A stretch of 64,000 nt of DNA, taken from positions 13,818,868 to 13,882,867 of the forward strand of contig CM024168.1 of NCBI GenBank assembly GCA_013433145.1, in the 5' to 3' direction. Below the pieces are notes generated by a model. That model worked only from the letters and a program-made list of their open reading frames with translations. It was not told the origin of the DNA and did not search any database. Numbering within the stretch: the first letter of the stretch is position 1; the number at the start of each line of letters is the position of its first letter. Of the stretch, positions 1 to 13,438 are shown one piece after another. Origin of the DNA: Ascaris suum (Eukaryota; Nematoda; Chromadorea; Rhabditida; Ascarididae). Position numbers and translations under genes: made by a program.

Positions 1-3000
1 AATGTGGAAATTTGATGAAACTCGATATATAGCTGTTGTCAATCGGGTGTTCATAAGGCGCACGCTCAATAAACAAGCAAAGAAGCATCCATTCACTTGC
101 GCTAATACGCAGCTCTATAAGTAAATTATGAAAGCGTTTAACCTATTTTGTTAAAAGTCATTCCAAAATGCTGCAATCTGAGTTGAAATAATTTACAGAC
201 GCTAAAATCGTTGCCAAAGTTTATCAATGGGTTTTTTTCGACCACAGTGATGATAAAAATAATGCTCTTTTTTTATTTCGTATAACCATTGTACTCAACG
301 TTTGTATCACCGATGCCATCTACCACTGCAATTCTGCGATAATATAAACACTCTCAATGAAAAAGTGGATGAAACAACCCTATCGGCGGGGTCAAGGATT
401 CAAAAATTAGAACCTTGGTTCAAAGCATCCCTGCAGTCGAAAACGGGTGGTGAGATTTGGTGGTGGCTTTAGCGTCCGCTCAACCTTTGACTTCTATTCG
501 ACGACTGCAACACCCCAAGTCTACTATGGCCACATTGTAGACCTTCTAATGTAATCTTAATGAATTTTAGTTTCAAAAAGCAAGCGCAACCGCCCTCAAC
601 ACAATACCACAGAGGTCATCTCAACGCCCCTTCTTTTTTCGTGCGATGTCCACTACTCATTGGCATCCAGCCAAGTTCGAAACCGTTACTGATTGCTCTC
701 GGCTCTCATCGACTGACCACCAGCTAGACGCCAGCTGGTCACTAGGGTGAAGCCTCCAGCGCTGGATCCAATGCGTACGATAATCCTCCAGTGATTTCGC
801 ATAATCCACGGAAATACCACTGGTCATTAAGCCATTGCGGTTTTGTTACCGGTCATCCCTTCCTGCAGGCAAAATGCGGGAAATTTGAATCGAAATCCCA
901 GTTGACTTAGGGCCAACATCTTGGTTTTTTCTTCTACGCTGATGAGATTAATGTCCTCGAAAATTAGGATTGGGTCGAGACCAGAATACAGTCTTGCCCA
1001 TGAAGAGAGACGAATAATAAAAGTAAAATCTGACGTGAAATGTGGTCATTGGTTCACCAAAGGGACTCGCGCGAACCTTCCGTAGCAATTCCCTGGCATT
1101 AATAAAGGTGCTGGTAACATTGCAGGAGCGTTAAATGAAAGGATCATTTTTCATGGCAGTATTTTCAAGACGAGCACCACGAAGGCTCGGAATGAAAAAC
1201 AGCTGAGAAATGAGCAATGGGTGGGACTGCAGGTATAAGCATGAACGGTGAAGGTTTGCTGCATTGCTTACTCATTTTCTTTGACGTTTGTTCGCCGGGT
1301 TTGTACAAGGGCATTGCTTTATCAGTAAGAAAGGTGGGATAAAGCAAGGTCAGGGTGTCACTTTATCGGAAGTCATGAGTAAGGAGGGAACGAAGGTAAA
1401 GGGACTATCAGATAAAGCGGCTGAAGAAGCGAGGGATACGTTATCAAAAGGAACGACATTTCCGCATTGAAACGTCTGGAATAAGACTGGGTAGGATGGG
1501 TAAACATGGTCGGGTCACGGTTAATCGTTGTGTTGTTAATAGACCAGGCTGAGTTGGTTTCGTTGGGGCCATGTGTGCTGCTTTAACGTAAGTTCCTCGG
1601 GGTGCATCTTTCAAGAGCATCCCCTTTCTGCCCATACATCCCTTGGGAACCCGCGAACACGATGAAAGCTGCCGTCGTGGTTTACACCTGCAAAAGTGTA
1701 CTTCCTTAAATATGCTGTATAGAGTTCCGTAGCCTGAGAGTCATGCTCTCCAATTCATTTTAGTTCTGGCCTCAGGTTAATATTTCCATGGTATCCAAGT
1801 ACAGAAGTAAGGGTAAGGAGGAAACGGTGAAACTTTGCACTTTGCTTTTTGAATTCAAATTTCTCCACTTGATGAAGGTGCTGGATGTCATTCATTTAAT
1901 TGAAATGACCAGATGTAAATTACTTAAAAAATGTCCATCTCTGGTGAATAGACACGGTCCCATTCTCTTGCAGCATAAGGATAGACAGCATGTTGCACGG
2001 ATAACTCCAAAAGTACTTGCCAAATGAGTCTCGAGGTTTACCTCACCCAACCTTCTTTTCGAAGTTCTCTTCAACAGTTTATCCACCTGTTCATGCACCT
2101 CAAGCCTTACCTATGCGGTAAAAACTTTCCAAATCGGACATTGCTTCAACACGACATTCGTCGCTTCTTCAAGCTCACAGGTGAAGCTGTTTAGGTCACA
2201 AGTATGAATGCATTCTTTTCGCATTGGCGGTATATGTTGGTGAGGGGATTTATTATTTTCTGAACAATGTTTCCTCTGATCCGGTTCCTTTTTAATATTT
2301 CGGCTCAACTGCCTCAAAACTTTTGTTTCGGAAACAAGATGCCCCTGTAGCATGAAACATTCGTGAACAGCGTCATGCTCGTGACCAAGATCAGGCTCCT
2401 TTTAGCACTTCCTTTTTGTTGGTTTCTTCCTTTGGATAGTCCAAAAAGTGACGATGTTTCCCTCATTATAGGTCTTTATTGCTTCCTGTGTTTGATGCCT
2501 AATGTTTTTTTTTTTTGCTGATGTACGCAGCCTTTTAGCCGTCGTTGTTTGGTGTCTACTGCATTGATGCTATTAAAGCGAAGTTATTTGGTTCAGGTAT
2601 TTGCGGCGCTGCCAACAAAAGCTTCTAAGTGCTTGCTCTACGGGCATCAATCGGCCCGCATTCCAGCAGAGGCAAATCTGAGCCTCTACACTGCATTTCA
2701 GAATCGATCAGCTCGAGTTTTGCATAAATATATGTATATTTGAATTAATTAAGCGTAACAAAATTTAAAAACTTAGCAATTTGCGTGTTCAGCGAGAAGA
2801 AACCTCACTTCGCAGGTAATTAGGAGCTAGGAGAAACTTGGATTTACCGATCACTAGAAGAAGCAGGGAGAAACTTGAATTTGCGACTCATCGAAGGAAG
2901 AAATTCGCAATCCACAATAGAACGAACTTTGAAATATGTCGTTCCTTAGATATTAGGGTATTCTGTTCCCTCCTCCCCCTCTCCCCGAATTGAAGTCACT

Positions 3001-6000
3001 CGGTCGTTACTTTGGCTACAACTGTAATGGGTATTGATTATTGTTGATATTGTTTAGAACGAGTCTCTTTGTGGTGACATTTATCGATGCTTATTTGGAC
3101 TCTTATCGTTCGAAATTACTCTCCGGATTGCCTCCTCTTAAATTATTATTTGCTTTGCTTTCTCAAGATCCCTATTGGCTTGTTGTCCTTCGTGCCGATT
3201 ATGTTGACAGTTGGTCGGTAGAGGTGTTCTTTATACTGCTCTTTGTGCGTCAGTGACATAAAAGGGTTGAATGCAGTGTGGAGGGTGGGGGTGGGGGAGG
3301 GGAAGGCAGTGCCACGGGACAGGTGGACACTCTCGCGTGGAGGTTCTAGCTGCATCGTGCCCATCAAATCCGCACACGAGCGTCTCGGATACAATGGCCT
3401 CACGTCATCGAGAAACCAACGTCAGGAGAACACTGCATATAGAGAAACGATTGCTTGTCGTATCATTGTCGCCACAGTGCTGAGAAAGTGGTCGCAAGCT
3501 GCTGGATGACAGCAAGCGGACACTGCCAACTGTTCTACAGGTCATTGCCAACGGAAACTCGCCATTCCCCCGTACTTCAGCGAAAATGAGGAAGTAAGCT
3601 GCCGTGCATGTCTTTGACGTTATGTAGTATTAGTTCGATGAATATAGTAAGTGTTTTGTCAGCACAGTGCTCTGCAAATTTTGCCCTACCGGAAAATGTG
3701 GAAAACAATTAGCACCTCTGAAGGTATACCGTAGCGTCAAAAGGACTGTCATTGTAACAGTTGAAGACGTTCGAATCGCCAATTTTGGAACGAAAGTCGT
3801 CGAGGAAGCGAACACTTCCGATGCTTTATATCGTCCACATTACTCAGAAACAGAATGAAAATATAAGGAACAAGAAATATAGACCAATGGTGGTTACTTC
3901 ATTTTCACTAGTATCACCAATGGCCGCAGTTCCCATGTAACATCTAATAATCGAGCATTTTAATCCTCGAATTCCTATCAGAGACTAGAGATTCCACCGA
4001 ATTGAGGCACTTGTCCCTATACCCGCAGTAATTCCCCATCATATGTTCCTGTCGACACTCGTTAAAAACTGGTAAGTCGTCCATAATCCTTGCCGATCTT
4101 TCGATCACAACAAGGCTTTCTATTCAGGCTTCTGATCCTAAACAAATATAAGCTGCCTCAAGAACGGTCTGCTATGCTTCCGCTATTATGCTATAGTTTT
4201 GAGATATTGATTGAGGTAGTGGATTGTTCTTGCTGTTTTTGTCAACTTCATGTCGTCTATCAGCTTTGAACTTGACCTTGAACTGTTTTGAGGGCGAGAG
4301 TCTAACAGCTTGGTGGCCACTCCAAAACGTCGCGTGTTGGACATCAGCTGGTGCTATAACCGGGTGTTGCGTCTTGGTGGTGCTCTGCTGTCATATTGTG
4401 ACGTTATGCCTGGAGACGAAAGTTGAATCACTCAGGTGCTGCTAGATGGAGAACCCCTTTTATTATTATTATATTTCCAAAAAAACTGTTCAAAGTTGCA
4501 GGTCCATGTTGGGAGGTGTTAATCATAGATCCATAGATCAGTATTGGAGTGCGTTCACTATCCATCATCTCCCATCGTGGAATATTCCCTCGTCCTACTC
4601 GCCATTCTCAAAATCTCACACACCTCTGCTTCAAATGTACGGGAAATTGCCTTTAGAAAATATTCGACGGCCATATCGTTGAACTCCCGAAATTTTGGAA
4701 TACGGGCGCATTGTGTTCGATTTAATCTATTGCTTCTCAATTATCGAAAGTCTTTCAAACGCATTTTTTGATAATCTTTTTACGTAGGAAAATACTCTGA
4801 CAGTTCATTGCCATAGGCTTCAATTGAATTGAAGGTCGTTATATTTGTATTCATCGTTTAGTTTTGCTTATTGCGCGGTCGGTTTGAAGAGGCCTCCGAG
4901 CAAACTCTTCGGCTTTGACCCACCGAGTCATTCCGTCCAGTGGTCTCATCAGGACGCGGACGGTGGAACAAGTCGCATGGAACAACGATGAATCGACTCG
5001 TCAGTATCCGATGGGCAGGAGACGAGCCTAAGCCCTCACCTTCACGCTACCTCACAACTTCAGCTAAACGGAAGTGGTAGTGATATGAAGAGACATTTAT
5101 TCGTAATGAATGCTTTGTCGATTCAAGTAAACAAGTAAACAAGTATATTTGAATGTTGCACGTTGTGCTGTTGGCATCTGGAATGGTCTGCTGTCTTGAG
5201 CTATTCGAGTCGAGAACTCCTCCCTCTAGTTTGATCTCGTCCGGATACACGCATTACTGTGGTTGATTAACTGTCTTAAAGGTGTTGCGATCACCTATAT
5301 TGCCATTTCCTGTTTATTCGACCAATAAATAGTGACATTATTATTACTACTGTTATTACTAGTAGATCTCCGCTCCTATGGAATCGAACCGTACAGATGG
5401 AGTTACCAAATGCACCAAAATGCTCAACAAGTATGACCACATTTATCTGTAGCCGTTGAGGGTTTTGTTTTTCCTCTCCCTTATTTCAATGTTTCACAAA
5501 GGTTGGACTCTCGTCGAGCCAAATAAAACCTCAGGTATTTCTCTGTGTTTAGTGCATTCAAATGCCACCACCATTATAAAGTCTATCAATCAAGAATGGA
5601 GTTACAATCTGGAAAATCTCTTCGCATCGTTTCACTCGTTTTTTGCAGCCACTAAATTTTGCCTCATACTCATGAAGTCTCTTACAAATAAGTACCTCGT
5701 TACCTGTCTTTTTCTTCCCCTCTTCCGTAAACTGGCGATTAAACAATCAAGTTGGATTTTATGCTTAACACATCAATCAATCATTAAATACTCGAAAGTT
5801 CCCACTCTTCATCCATCCGGCTACCATAAAATGAATTTTGCCGACTAGAATTGCGCAATTCTCTAAACGATGATATAAAGTTGCAATAGGTTGATTTTTG
5901 TAAAACTTGCTCTTGGCAATTTGCCGAATTGAAATCCCGCCGTTAGCTTCATCATAATCGCATTTCCCCTTATTGCGTGGGAAGTTACTTGAATAATGCA

Positions 6001-7169
6001 TATATTTGCATAAATCTCCGTATATAGAAGTCGGATGCATCAGTTGTATTTCCGTTTTGTGGCTTGTGCGGTTAAGTGTAATCTTTTATTGTTTTGTTTT
6101 GTTTCTAGTAGGGTGCAATCAATGTTGTTGGTTTGCGTAGTTAAATTTATTCAAAATTAATTGTGAGGTGTTTGTACATATTCATTTGTATGTATATGTA
6201 TGTGTCTGTCGGTGTATTGGCCACTTTCAAATGTTTGCAGCCACAAAGGTTTCAGATAAGATTTCATATATGAGGTCTGTGCTTTAGTATAATTGGCTAA
6301 GCCTATTTGCTGTTTTGTCATTCTCGATATCAGCTGTAAGTAGTGAAAATGACCATTGGCTGGCGCGGAACGGCGCTTAGTTGAGGAGGTGAGGTGAGAT
6401 AATCTCGTAGGCATACCTGAGTTCTTTTTTCGAGTCCACTGTTTTTTGTGATATCTGCCCCAAAACGCTTTTCTAATCCAAAATTTTTGAGGGGATGTGT
6501 TAACTGTTGTTGGAAAGTCCGGCAGACTTATCTTTTTTGCAGTATCCGTTCTCCTCACTTCGCTTTTTTCTCGTTCAGTTAGCCTAATCTTCCATAAAAC
6601 TCACATATCAGCGTTTACTCTTGTACAGCCAGCATCGTTGGAAGTGAATAAATCTTCACTCACTAATTATTTGTTGTTTATGTGGAAGTTTCTGTCGGTT
6701 TCATTACCCTGGATGAAGGAAGAATGGCAAACAATGTTCCGCATCCATCCACTTGTTCTGTATCATTTGGATAGAAACCGGAAGTTAATAATATCTCAAA
6801 TATTCCAAGGGGATTTGTTGAGACAAGTTCATTTTTCCTGCCAAAAGTTTGGAGGAGGGGAGAAAGACCAAGATGTTAGGGAACCATAGGGCACCTGTTT
6901 ATTCCACTTAGTTCATCCAGGAGATAGCTCCAGAAGTTGAAGGTGATACTCGCCTAGTGTCGATTGCTTTTAGGACGTATTCCAGTATGCCCTATGACTT
7001 TGTTTTGAAGAATGTTGTTTAAAGTTAGGCAATAGATGCTGAAGGAAATAGATGCTGATTATATCAGTAAGTTTATTGCTTTTATTGATTAATTGACCAG
7101 TCGTTTATCATATGCAGGTACTCAGTATTAGGAGCATAGTGGACATTATTGGGTCACTAGAACGTGGCG
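1..7169. other. Upstream region, no gene recognised
   Basis: About 7.2 kb with only short open frames, none with a family signature, a convincing exon chain or a paired signal peptide. Two longer frames (5456-5848 plus, 6157-6558 minus) read as low-quality translations. The interval must hold the promoter of the deubiquitinase gene that begins at 7170, but I see no defined promoter element. A CACTAG at 7155-7160, ten bases before that start codon, could be a weak spliced-leader acceptor. Parts of 400-900 and 4860-5050 are more GC-rich than the rest and may be old repeats; I could not assign them. Confidence 0.5.
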
Positions 7170-10100
7170 ATGAAACGAACGGTGTCCGCCACACCACGAC
7201 GTCGAGCTGCAACGTGGAGCCGTCGAAAGGTTTGCCTTTCTATTCAAAATTCATCTGTAGAATATAATTCGATTGAGGCACATCAGAAAGCTGATGCGAT
7301 ATGTGTTTTCATAATTCGCGCCCTCAACATGTCGGCTAGTTTGGTTGTTCCGGGAACAATAACACCACATCTAATAATATGTTTTACTGGGCTGACCACC
7401 CACGGCCAAATCTCTATTTTTATTCGCCATCGCACATTTGTATTCGCAAAACACATTATGTCGAGGTTGTTTCTATGCAGTTAGTTGTTTATTTTAGTGT
7501 TATTGATGAATTCCTAAGGTTTATTAGTTATTCCAAATAGAAATTGAAGGCAACCTACACCGAACCGAAGCAGTTTTGTAACGTGGTTAATCGAAGCCCG
7601 CTTTCTCCAATCTTTGAAGTTATGCTGATCGAAGTAATTCGTCCTCTTCATTTTCGACTGTTTCATTTTATCGTTGACGGTGGATTGTCAGACCGTCTAG
7701 TGGTGGAATTTTTAGCCATGGCCTGTGGACGGGAAATGAGATGATCAAGCAGGTTTAATGGATCGAATTTTAAGGGCGAGCAAATTTCTAGCAGATAACC
7801 AAAGGATGGTTACGGCACTGAATAAGCCGTTAAGGAATTCACAACGGATCTCGTTTCCTAGCACAATGACCGGCATTAATTTAATGGGGCCGATTGTTTG
7901 AAATGTCTCCATATAGCCCTTACATTTGCTTGTCGGTTTGAAAGTCTGGCAGATAGAGTGGATGATTTCTACAGTGACCGATATCTCTCGATCACGTAAT
8001 CGAACTTGGTTTTGCTTTACTTCTTCATCCATCGTTTTGTGGTGCTTCTCAGAGATGCTTGATGCATCGGGATTGATGTGTCCCTTTAAATGTCCACTGT
8101 TTTAGACGGTGGAAGAGTATGATATACCAGAGGTATTGGATTTGGATGCAATATGGAAAATATATATGCTTCACAAGTCACAGTGCCCCTTGCACTGCGT
8201 CCCTAACCCAAGGTACGTCTTTACATTTATAGTTTATTTACTGTAATATTGAAATGTAAGGGTATGAGAGGAAGAAATGCAAATGCAAATTTCGAAACAC
8301 ATCAAGTGAGTCATTAAGTGAGTTTCTTGCTTGCTGATTTCTCTGAATGGGAATTATTCTTTCAGTGGTTAAGCAAAAGGATTGGCCTAAGGGAAAGGCA
8401 GTTTCTTTTACCCTTTTCTCCACCTTTGAAGAGTTATTGCCACTGCCACTTGTTTCTTCACATCATAGTACGTGTTACGAACACATCACATCTTTTAAAT
8501 GAAGGACACGTTATCAGCAAAAAAGAATGCCCCTCTTGAATATATCCTCATTCGTTAGCTTTCTTCAAACACATAATATCTCTTTTTCACTTACTTCGAT
8601 GTGCATCTCTTTTAAAGCAACGAATGACTTCTTGTTGCTAAGCCCTCAATATTCGTTCGTATTAGAATTGCGATTCACAGCTTTTGAGCCTTAGAAAGGG
8701 CAAATATGGCAATGCGTCCATTCCCACTGGCTTGATGGGAGTGCCAAAATGAAAATCAGAGCACACTGGCACGCGGCATCATGTCTTATACAGGCAGCAG
8801 AAGGCGAATGATTCAGACGTTAAAGAATTTTTTAGTTTCTCTATCGCTTTCCTTATTGCTTAGTTCTGGCCTTCATTATTTTCCGGGCGCCATTTTTACT
8901 TCGATGTGAATAAAGCTGTTTTTTGCATTCTGTTGACGGAAAATGGGATCAAAATGTTCGAGAGAGTTTTTTAAGAACTAAGAATTGTCGCGACAATCCG
9001 TACTGTTTGGAGCGATTGGGGTCAGAGAAGTGGGAGAAGCTGATGCAGAAGATGGAGAAAGAAGGAAGGTCTAGCGAGAAGTCGAATAACAGGCGCGAAT
9101 TGGCGAGCATGCCTTGTGGACTCGTTAACTTGGGCAATTCGTGCTACTTGAATAGCTTCCTGCAGGTGTGTTTTCTGCCTTTTCTCTTATTAGCTTCGTT
9201 TGTGACTTATCTCTCCATAAGTGCCTTGTGAAAAAGGCTCTCTCATAATGTTTTTGGAGCATACATCCGATATCACTCTTCTACATTTCGCTGCTTTTTC
9301 TTGCTTTCTGTATATGTTACTCTCCGCGTTATTAAGTTTGACCTGGGCCTTGTCAATTTTGGTGCATAGTGTTTTCAGTTAGAGTGGTAGCTTCACCGAA
9401 TCATTCCCAAAGTCTCACAACGTCTTTGTAATTTTGTGGGTCCTTCTTTCTATTCTAAAAGTTACTTCCTAAGTCGCTATCCACTTGATGAGTTGGCTAC
9501 AAATTGAGATGAGGTACTAGATGGTTCATTGAATATAACGATCTTTGTGAGTGCGGTTACAACTGCGAGGAAGCAATCACTATTAGCAGATATTTGGTGC
9601 TGATTATAATGAACAAGTCATATTTATGACAGACTAATAGGAGGGGAGAGATATTCATCGGTTATAATGCATGGCAGGGTAGGTTAATTTCTCAAATTTA
9701 ATGCTCTTCCATTAGCTTTTTGAATATTAATATGAGTTTTGATAATTCTAGCAATGCTAGCTTACTGCTTGTTTTCGAAAGAGGCAGAATTAAGTGCAAA
9801 GCAATAATCGAAGCAGCGAGCTGTCAATTTGGGAGGCAAGAGAAGGGTTCCTTTGTTCCATTGTTCAATTTATTCCGACAGCTATCTTTTCGGAGCACTT
9901 CTGCCTAAGTGGTTTGATGTTTCTCTTCGCCTTATTAGACAGTTTGAACTGCGTAGATTTCTTCTCGGATGCCTTTTTTTTCAGATATTCTTTAGTGATC
10001 CGGTATTCCGTCGGTGTATTTACGATTGGCGTCCGGTAAAGAATTTCGTGAAGCCGGAATGCGAGAAGATCAACGTCGAGGAGCTGATGCTTTGTTTGCA

Positions 10101-13100
10101 GAAACTATTCGTTACGCTCCAAATAACGCCTTACGTATGTTTTTGCTCTTTGGCAAATTTATATATGCACGATGAATTGTGACAGTCTCTTCTTTCCGTG
10201 ACCCGGTTTCAATTTGAGATGCGTTCAAGCAGGTGTTACGAAGTTTAGCGGGTATAATATGCGTCATTGGGTAATTTGCTGTAAATTTGATCCACGACAT
10301 TGGGTAATTGATGTGAAAGTTCGGAAAGAAATATATTGCGTAGAAATTTGTGTCGATTTTCATCTTGTTTGGTTTTCTTTTTTGCGCCTTTCATTTCGTA
10401 GAAAACGTTCTGTTATGATGAGCGTTTACGGGCAATTAAATTAGCGATGCGATATTGTGCGTATTTTATAATTTTTGGCAGTTTATGCAACTAGCTGATC
10501 TCGAGGACGGAACTGATCGTAACGGCTCATCTGAGACGCTTCTGGACAGCATTTTAATAAAGAAGTCGATATCTTTGCGTTTGCTTGTATCTTCATCCAC
10601 TGGCCTAGGGTCATTTGTGCTCTCGGCTGGTTTTTTAATTCCGTCGCATTTTTTCTTCTAGTAACTTCTTCGAACGATTTATTCAATTCGACTTTCCAGG
10701 AAGATACAAGTGCGGAGGCCTTGGCTAACCTTCTGAAATTAGATGATGAGCAACATGACGCCCTCGAGTTCCAGATTCTTCTTTTCGGAAAGATGGAGAA
10801 GCTGTTGAGCTATCGAGAGGAGTGGAAAGATGTAAAGAACGCAATTATGAATCGTTTCAAGGTATGATAGGTGACAGCTTTGGAAGTGGACTGTTTATGT
10901 GTGCGTTTTGAGTGCTATTATATTGTTACTGATGTGCTAAATGGATATAATAATTGCGGTGTAAGTAACAGCTGTTATGAATTTAACGCATATGATGGAG
11001 TTTCGATTGTTTAAGGTGAGTGGGGGAATGGCGAAGAGAATGAAAGGAAAAGAAAATATTTGTTGTTTCTTTCTGAAATTTTGCTTTATTTTTCTTTGTT
11101 TTTCGTAATTGTTTTTGAAAGAAAATTTCACAGCTTTATTTACTTTGCGTTGATTGAATTTTAGCTTTTTTTTGAGCAGCAAACTTTGTCTACGCGATTT
11201 CGAGCATTCGATTGCCACTTGATATATGGACTAATCGAGTTTAAACGCAGTTCTCCTGGTCAACTCAGGATCTTGAGTGATCATTCTTTACCTGGACGCA
11301 GCATTTGTCTATTGATGTTGCGTATCAAAGAGCATTCTTTCTTCTTTGCTGTGGCTACGGACTCAGGACTATTCAATGAGAGGGAGGGAGAATCATGAAT
11401 TGCTGAGGTTGAACAAGAGAATGAGCTGCTATGATTCGAATAACCTGTCGCGAAATTGTGCTCTGGTTTAATCGTCCATAAAGCATTAAAATCTTTAAAG
11501 CTTAAGAGGAGGAGAATATATGCTCACGCGAGTGTATGTCAACATAGGAAATTCAATTGCTGATTTTATGGATGCGTCTTTCGCTTTTTTCGAGACCATC
11601 GCTAAGCTTCGATCGTTTTGTTCAGCTTGCACCAAGCGAAAGGAAGGTTTTGATCCAAGAAATACGACTCTCCTTCTCCGCTTCCTCATCCTTTGATACG
11701 CCTGATTCATTCCTAAAAGTATGTCAGCATGCGGTTAACTTCATGTAAAAATGGTATTTCAGGGCGTTATAACTCAAACAATTTCGTGCAAAAAGTGCGG
11801 AATGGTTCGTGTTTCCGAGTTGCCGTTTAACCCGCTTTATTTGGTTATCGACAAGGTCAAATCCCTCTCAAAGGCAATTGAGACCTGTTTCTCGCCCGAG
11901 GAGTTCGTTTTTATGTGTTTATTCTTGAAACATTAACTACAGAAGAGGAGGGCGTTCCTGGCCCGTCTCTCACTGACTTCGCCTATGAAAAAGGCTTTAA
12001 GCCTTGCTTATTTCCCAGTTTTTTAGAAGAGAAAGCACTGAAAAGTACTTTATATGTTGATTTTTATATAGCATAGATTCCACTGGCACGTGTCGCCTCG
12101 TATTAAATGTTCAGGTTCACTTCAAGATGTTAGATACCGTGCACTAATTTTTAATCGGTGAAGTGCAAGTCTTTGATGAAGGCTGTGTGGAATTGCTGCC
12201 ACCGTTTAACGGTGTTGTTCTTTCATCACCATTATTTTGAGATTTTTCGAATGAACAAATGTTTGCATAATTTGCAGGTTGTCGGACTACAGATGTGAAT
12301 GTGGGGATGCGGGTTTTGCCGAGAAGTGCCTTACCGTGAAGGAACCACCACCTGTTGTAACCGTTCAGTTGAACAGGTTCACATTTGACGCGTAAGTTCT
12401 GCCATTCTCCGATTACCTTTTTCTTGCGTAAAGAAGTTGCTTTGGCTTATGGGAGCGACATGGATGTGGATGCAATAAGTTTCGGTGTCCGATTGTCCGC
12501 GTTAAATCCCTCCTCCGTATGGATTGTATTTATCACCGTACCCGGTGCATGAAATGATCGCGCTTATTTGTGTTGCTTTCAGAGCTGGTCGCAAGAAGAA
12601 AGTACAATCAGCGTTGCAGTATCCACGGGTTCTCGAGATATGTGGCGTCACATACGACATCTGCGCGGTCATGATCCATGAAGGGCCAAACGCAGATAGT
12701 GGACATTACTATGATCTGATTAAGCATCCCGTTTCGGGACAGTGGTTCACTTATAATGATGCGGTAAGTTTCGCTTTTTCTTTTATTAGTGGTATTCATA
12801 TGAGCTCATAAAGGAAAACATCGTAGTTTGGAAGAGATGTGCTGTGTTATTGCTAATAAGGGCTACCCCAGGCTAAATCATTGCCACGTCGGAGTTTCAG
12901 AGGATCCAGGTTGACGTATAGTCTTCGGCTTCAGTTATCGATGAAAGGTTTTTGTTCTTGTGATGGAGGCGTGTTGAAAACCGAGTGACAAGAGTTAAAA
13001 GCCTGGTCGGCACAGGCTAGCAAATTCGCAACCGTTTTGGCATCGACGACCACTCGCTCTTTTCGTACTGTTCTTTCTGGAATTTGCTGTGGGAAATAAT

Positions 13101-13438
13101 TGAAAGGAGAGTGAGCATTACACCACTTTCAGCAACTTATTGAGTCGTTTTTTCTTAATGCGTTTTGCAATATTCCTCATCGGCTTTGTGTGTGGAGCAC
13201 CCTTGAATGGCTAGTGTTGAGCGGCAAACGATATGTCGTAAAATGTGAATTGTTTAAGCGTGTCATCCCGTCAGTGGCTCCTGGAGTATCTACCGAGAAG
13301 GATCGAATCTCGAAAGTAACGCCGGACATGAAGGGGTGCTATGCGCTCGTTTATAGACGTCGAAGTGAGGCTGATGAACAAGTGCCTGAAGTGCCCGAGC
13401 ATATCGAAGAGATTGTCGCTCTAAAGGCAGTCGTTCAA
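7170..13438 (+). other. usp-48: USP48 catalytic (peptidase C19) domain, exons 1-9
   Basis: The nucleophile is in [11 protein letters not shown] at the end of exon 3 (Cys near residue 112). The QQDAQEF box appears as EQHDALEFQ in exon 5. A zinc-ribbon-like pair follows: SCKKCG in exon 6 and YRCECGD in exon 7; the second is CxC where human has CxxC (CENC). The catalytic His is in [10 protein letters not shown] and the last triad residue in WFTYNDA, both exon 8 (His near 349, Asn/Asp near 366; the human His is 353). CYALVYRRR in exon 9 matches the closing strand, human AYMLVYRLQ. All three catalytic elements are present, so the enzyme should be active. The split Glu between exons 6 and 7 (GA plus G) fixes donor 11903 and acceptor 12278. 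Confidence 0.92.

Noticed and set aside
5375..5400. tRNA-like word (GGAATCGAACC)
   Set aside because: No cloverleaf can be drawn around it; T-loop and acceptor pairing are absent.
5456..5848. 130-codon plus-strand frame with a signal-like start
   Set aside because: Low-complexity hydrophobic/Ser translation of AT-rich DNA, no splice chain, no family resemblance.
6157..6558. 133-codon minus-strand frame
   Set aside because: No motif, basic composition from AT-rich repeats such as TATGTATGTG, and it overlaps an equally long plus-strand frame.
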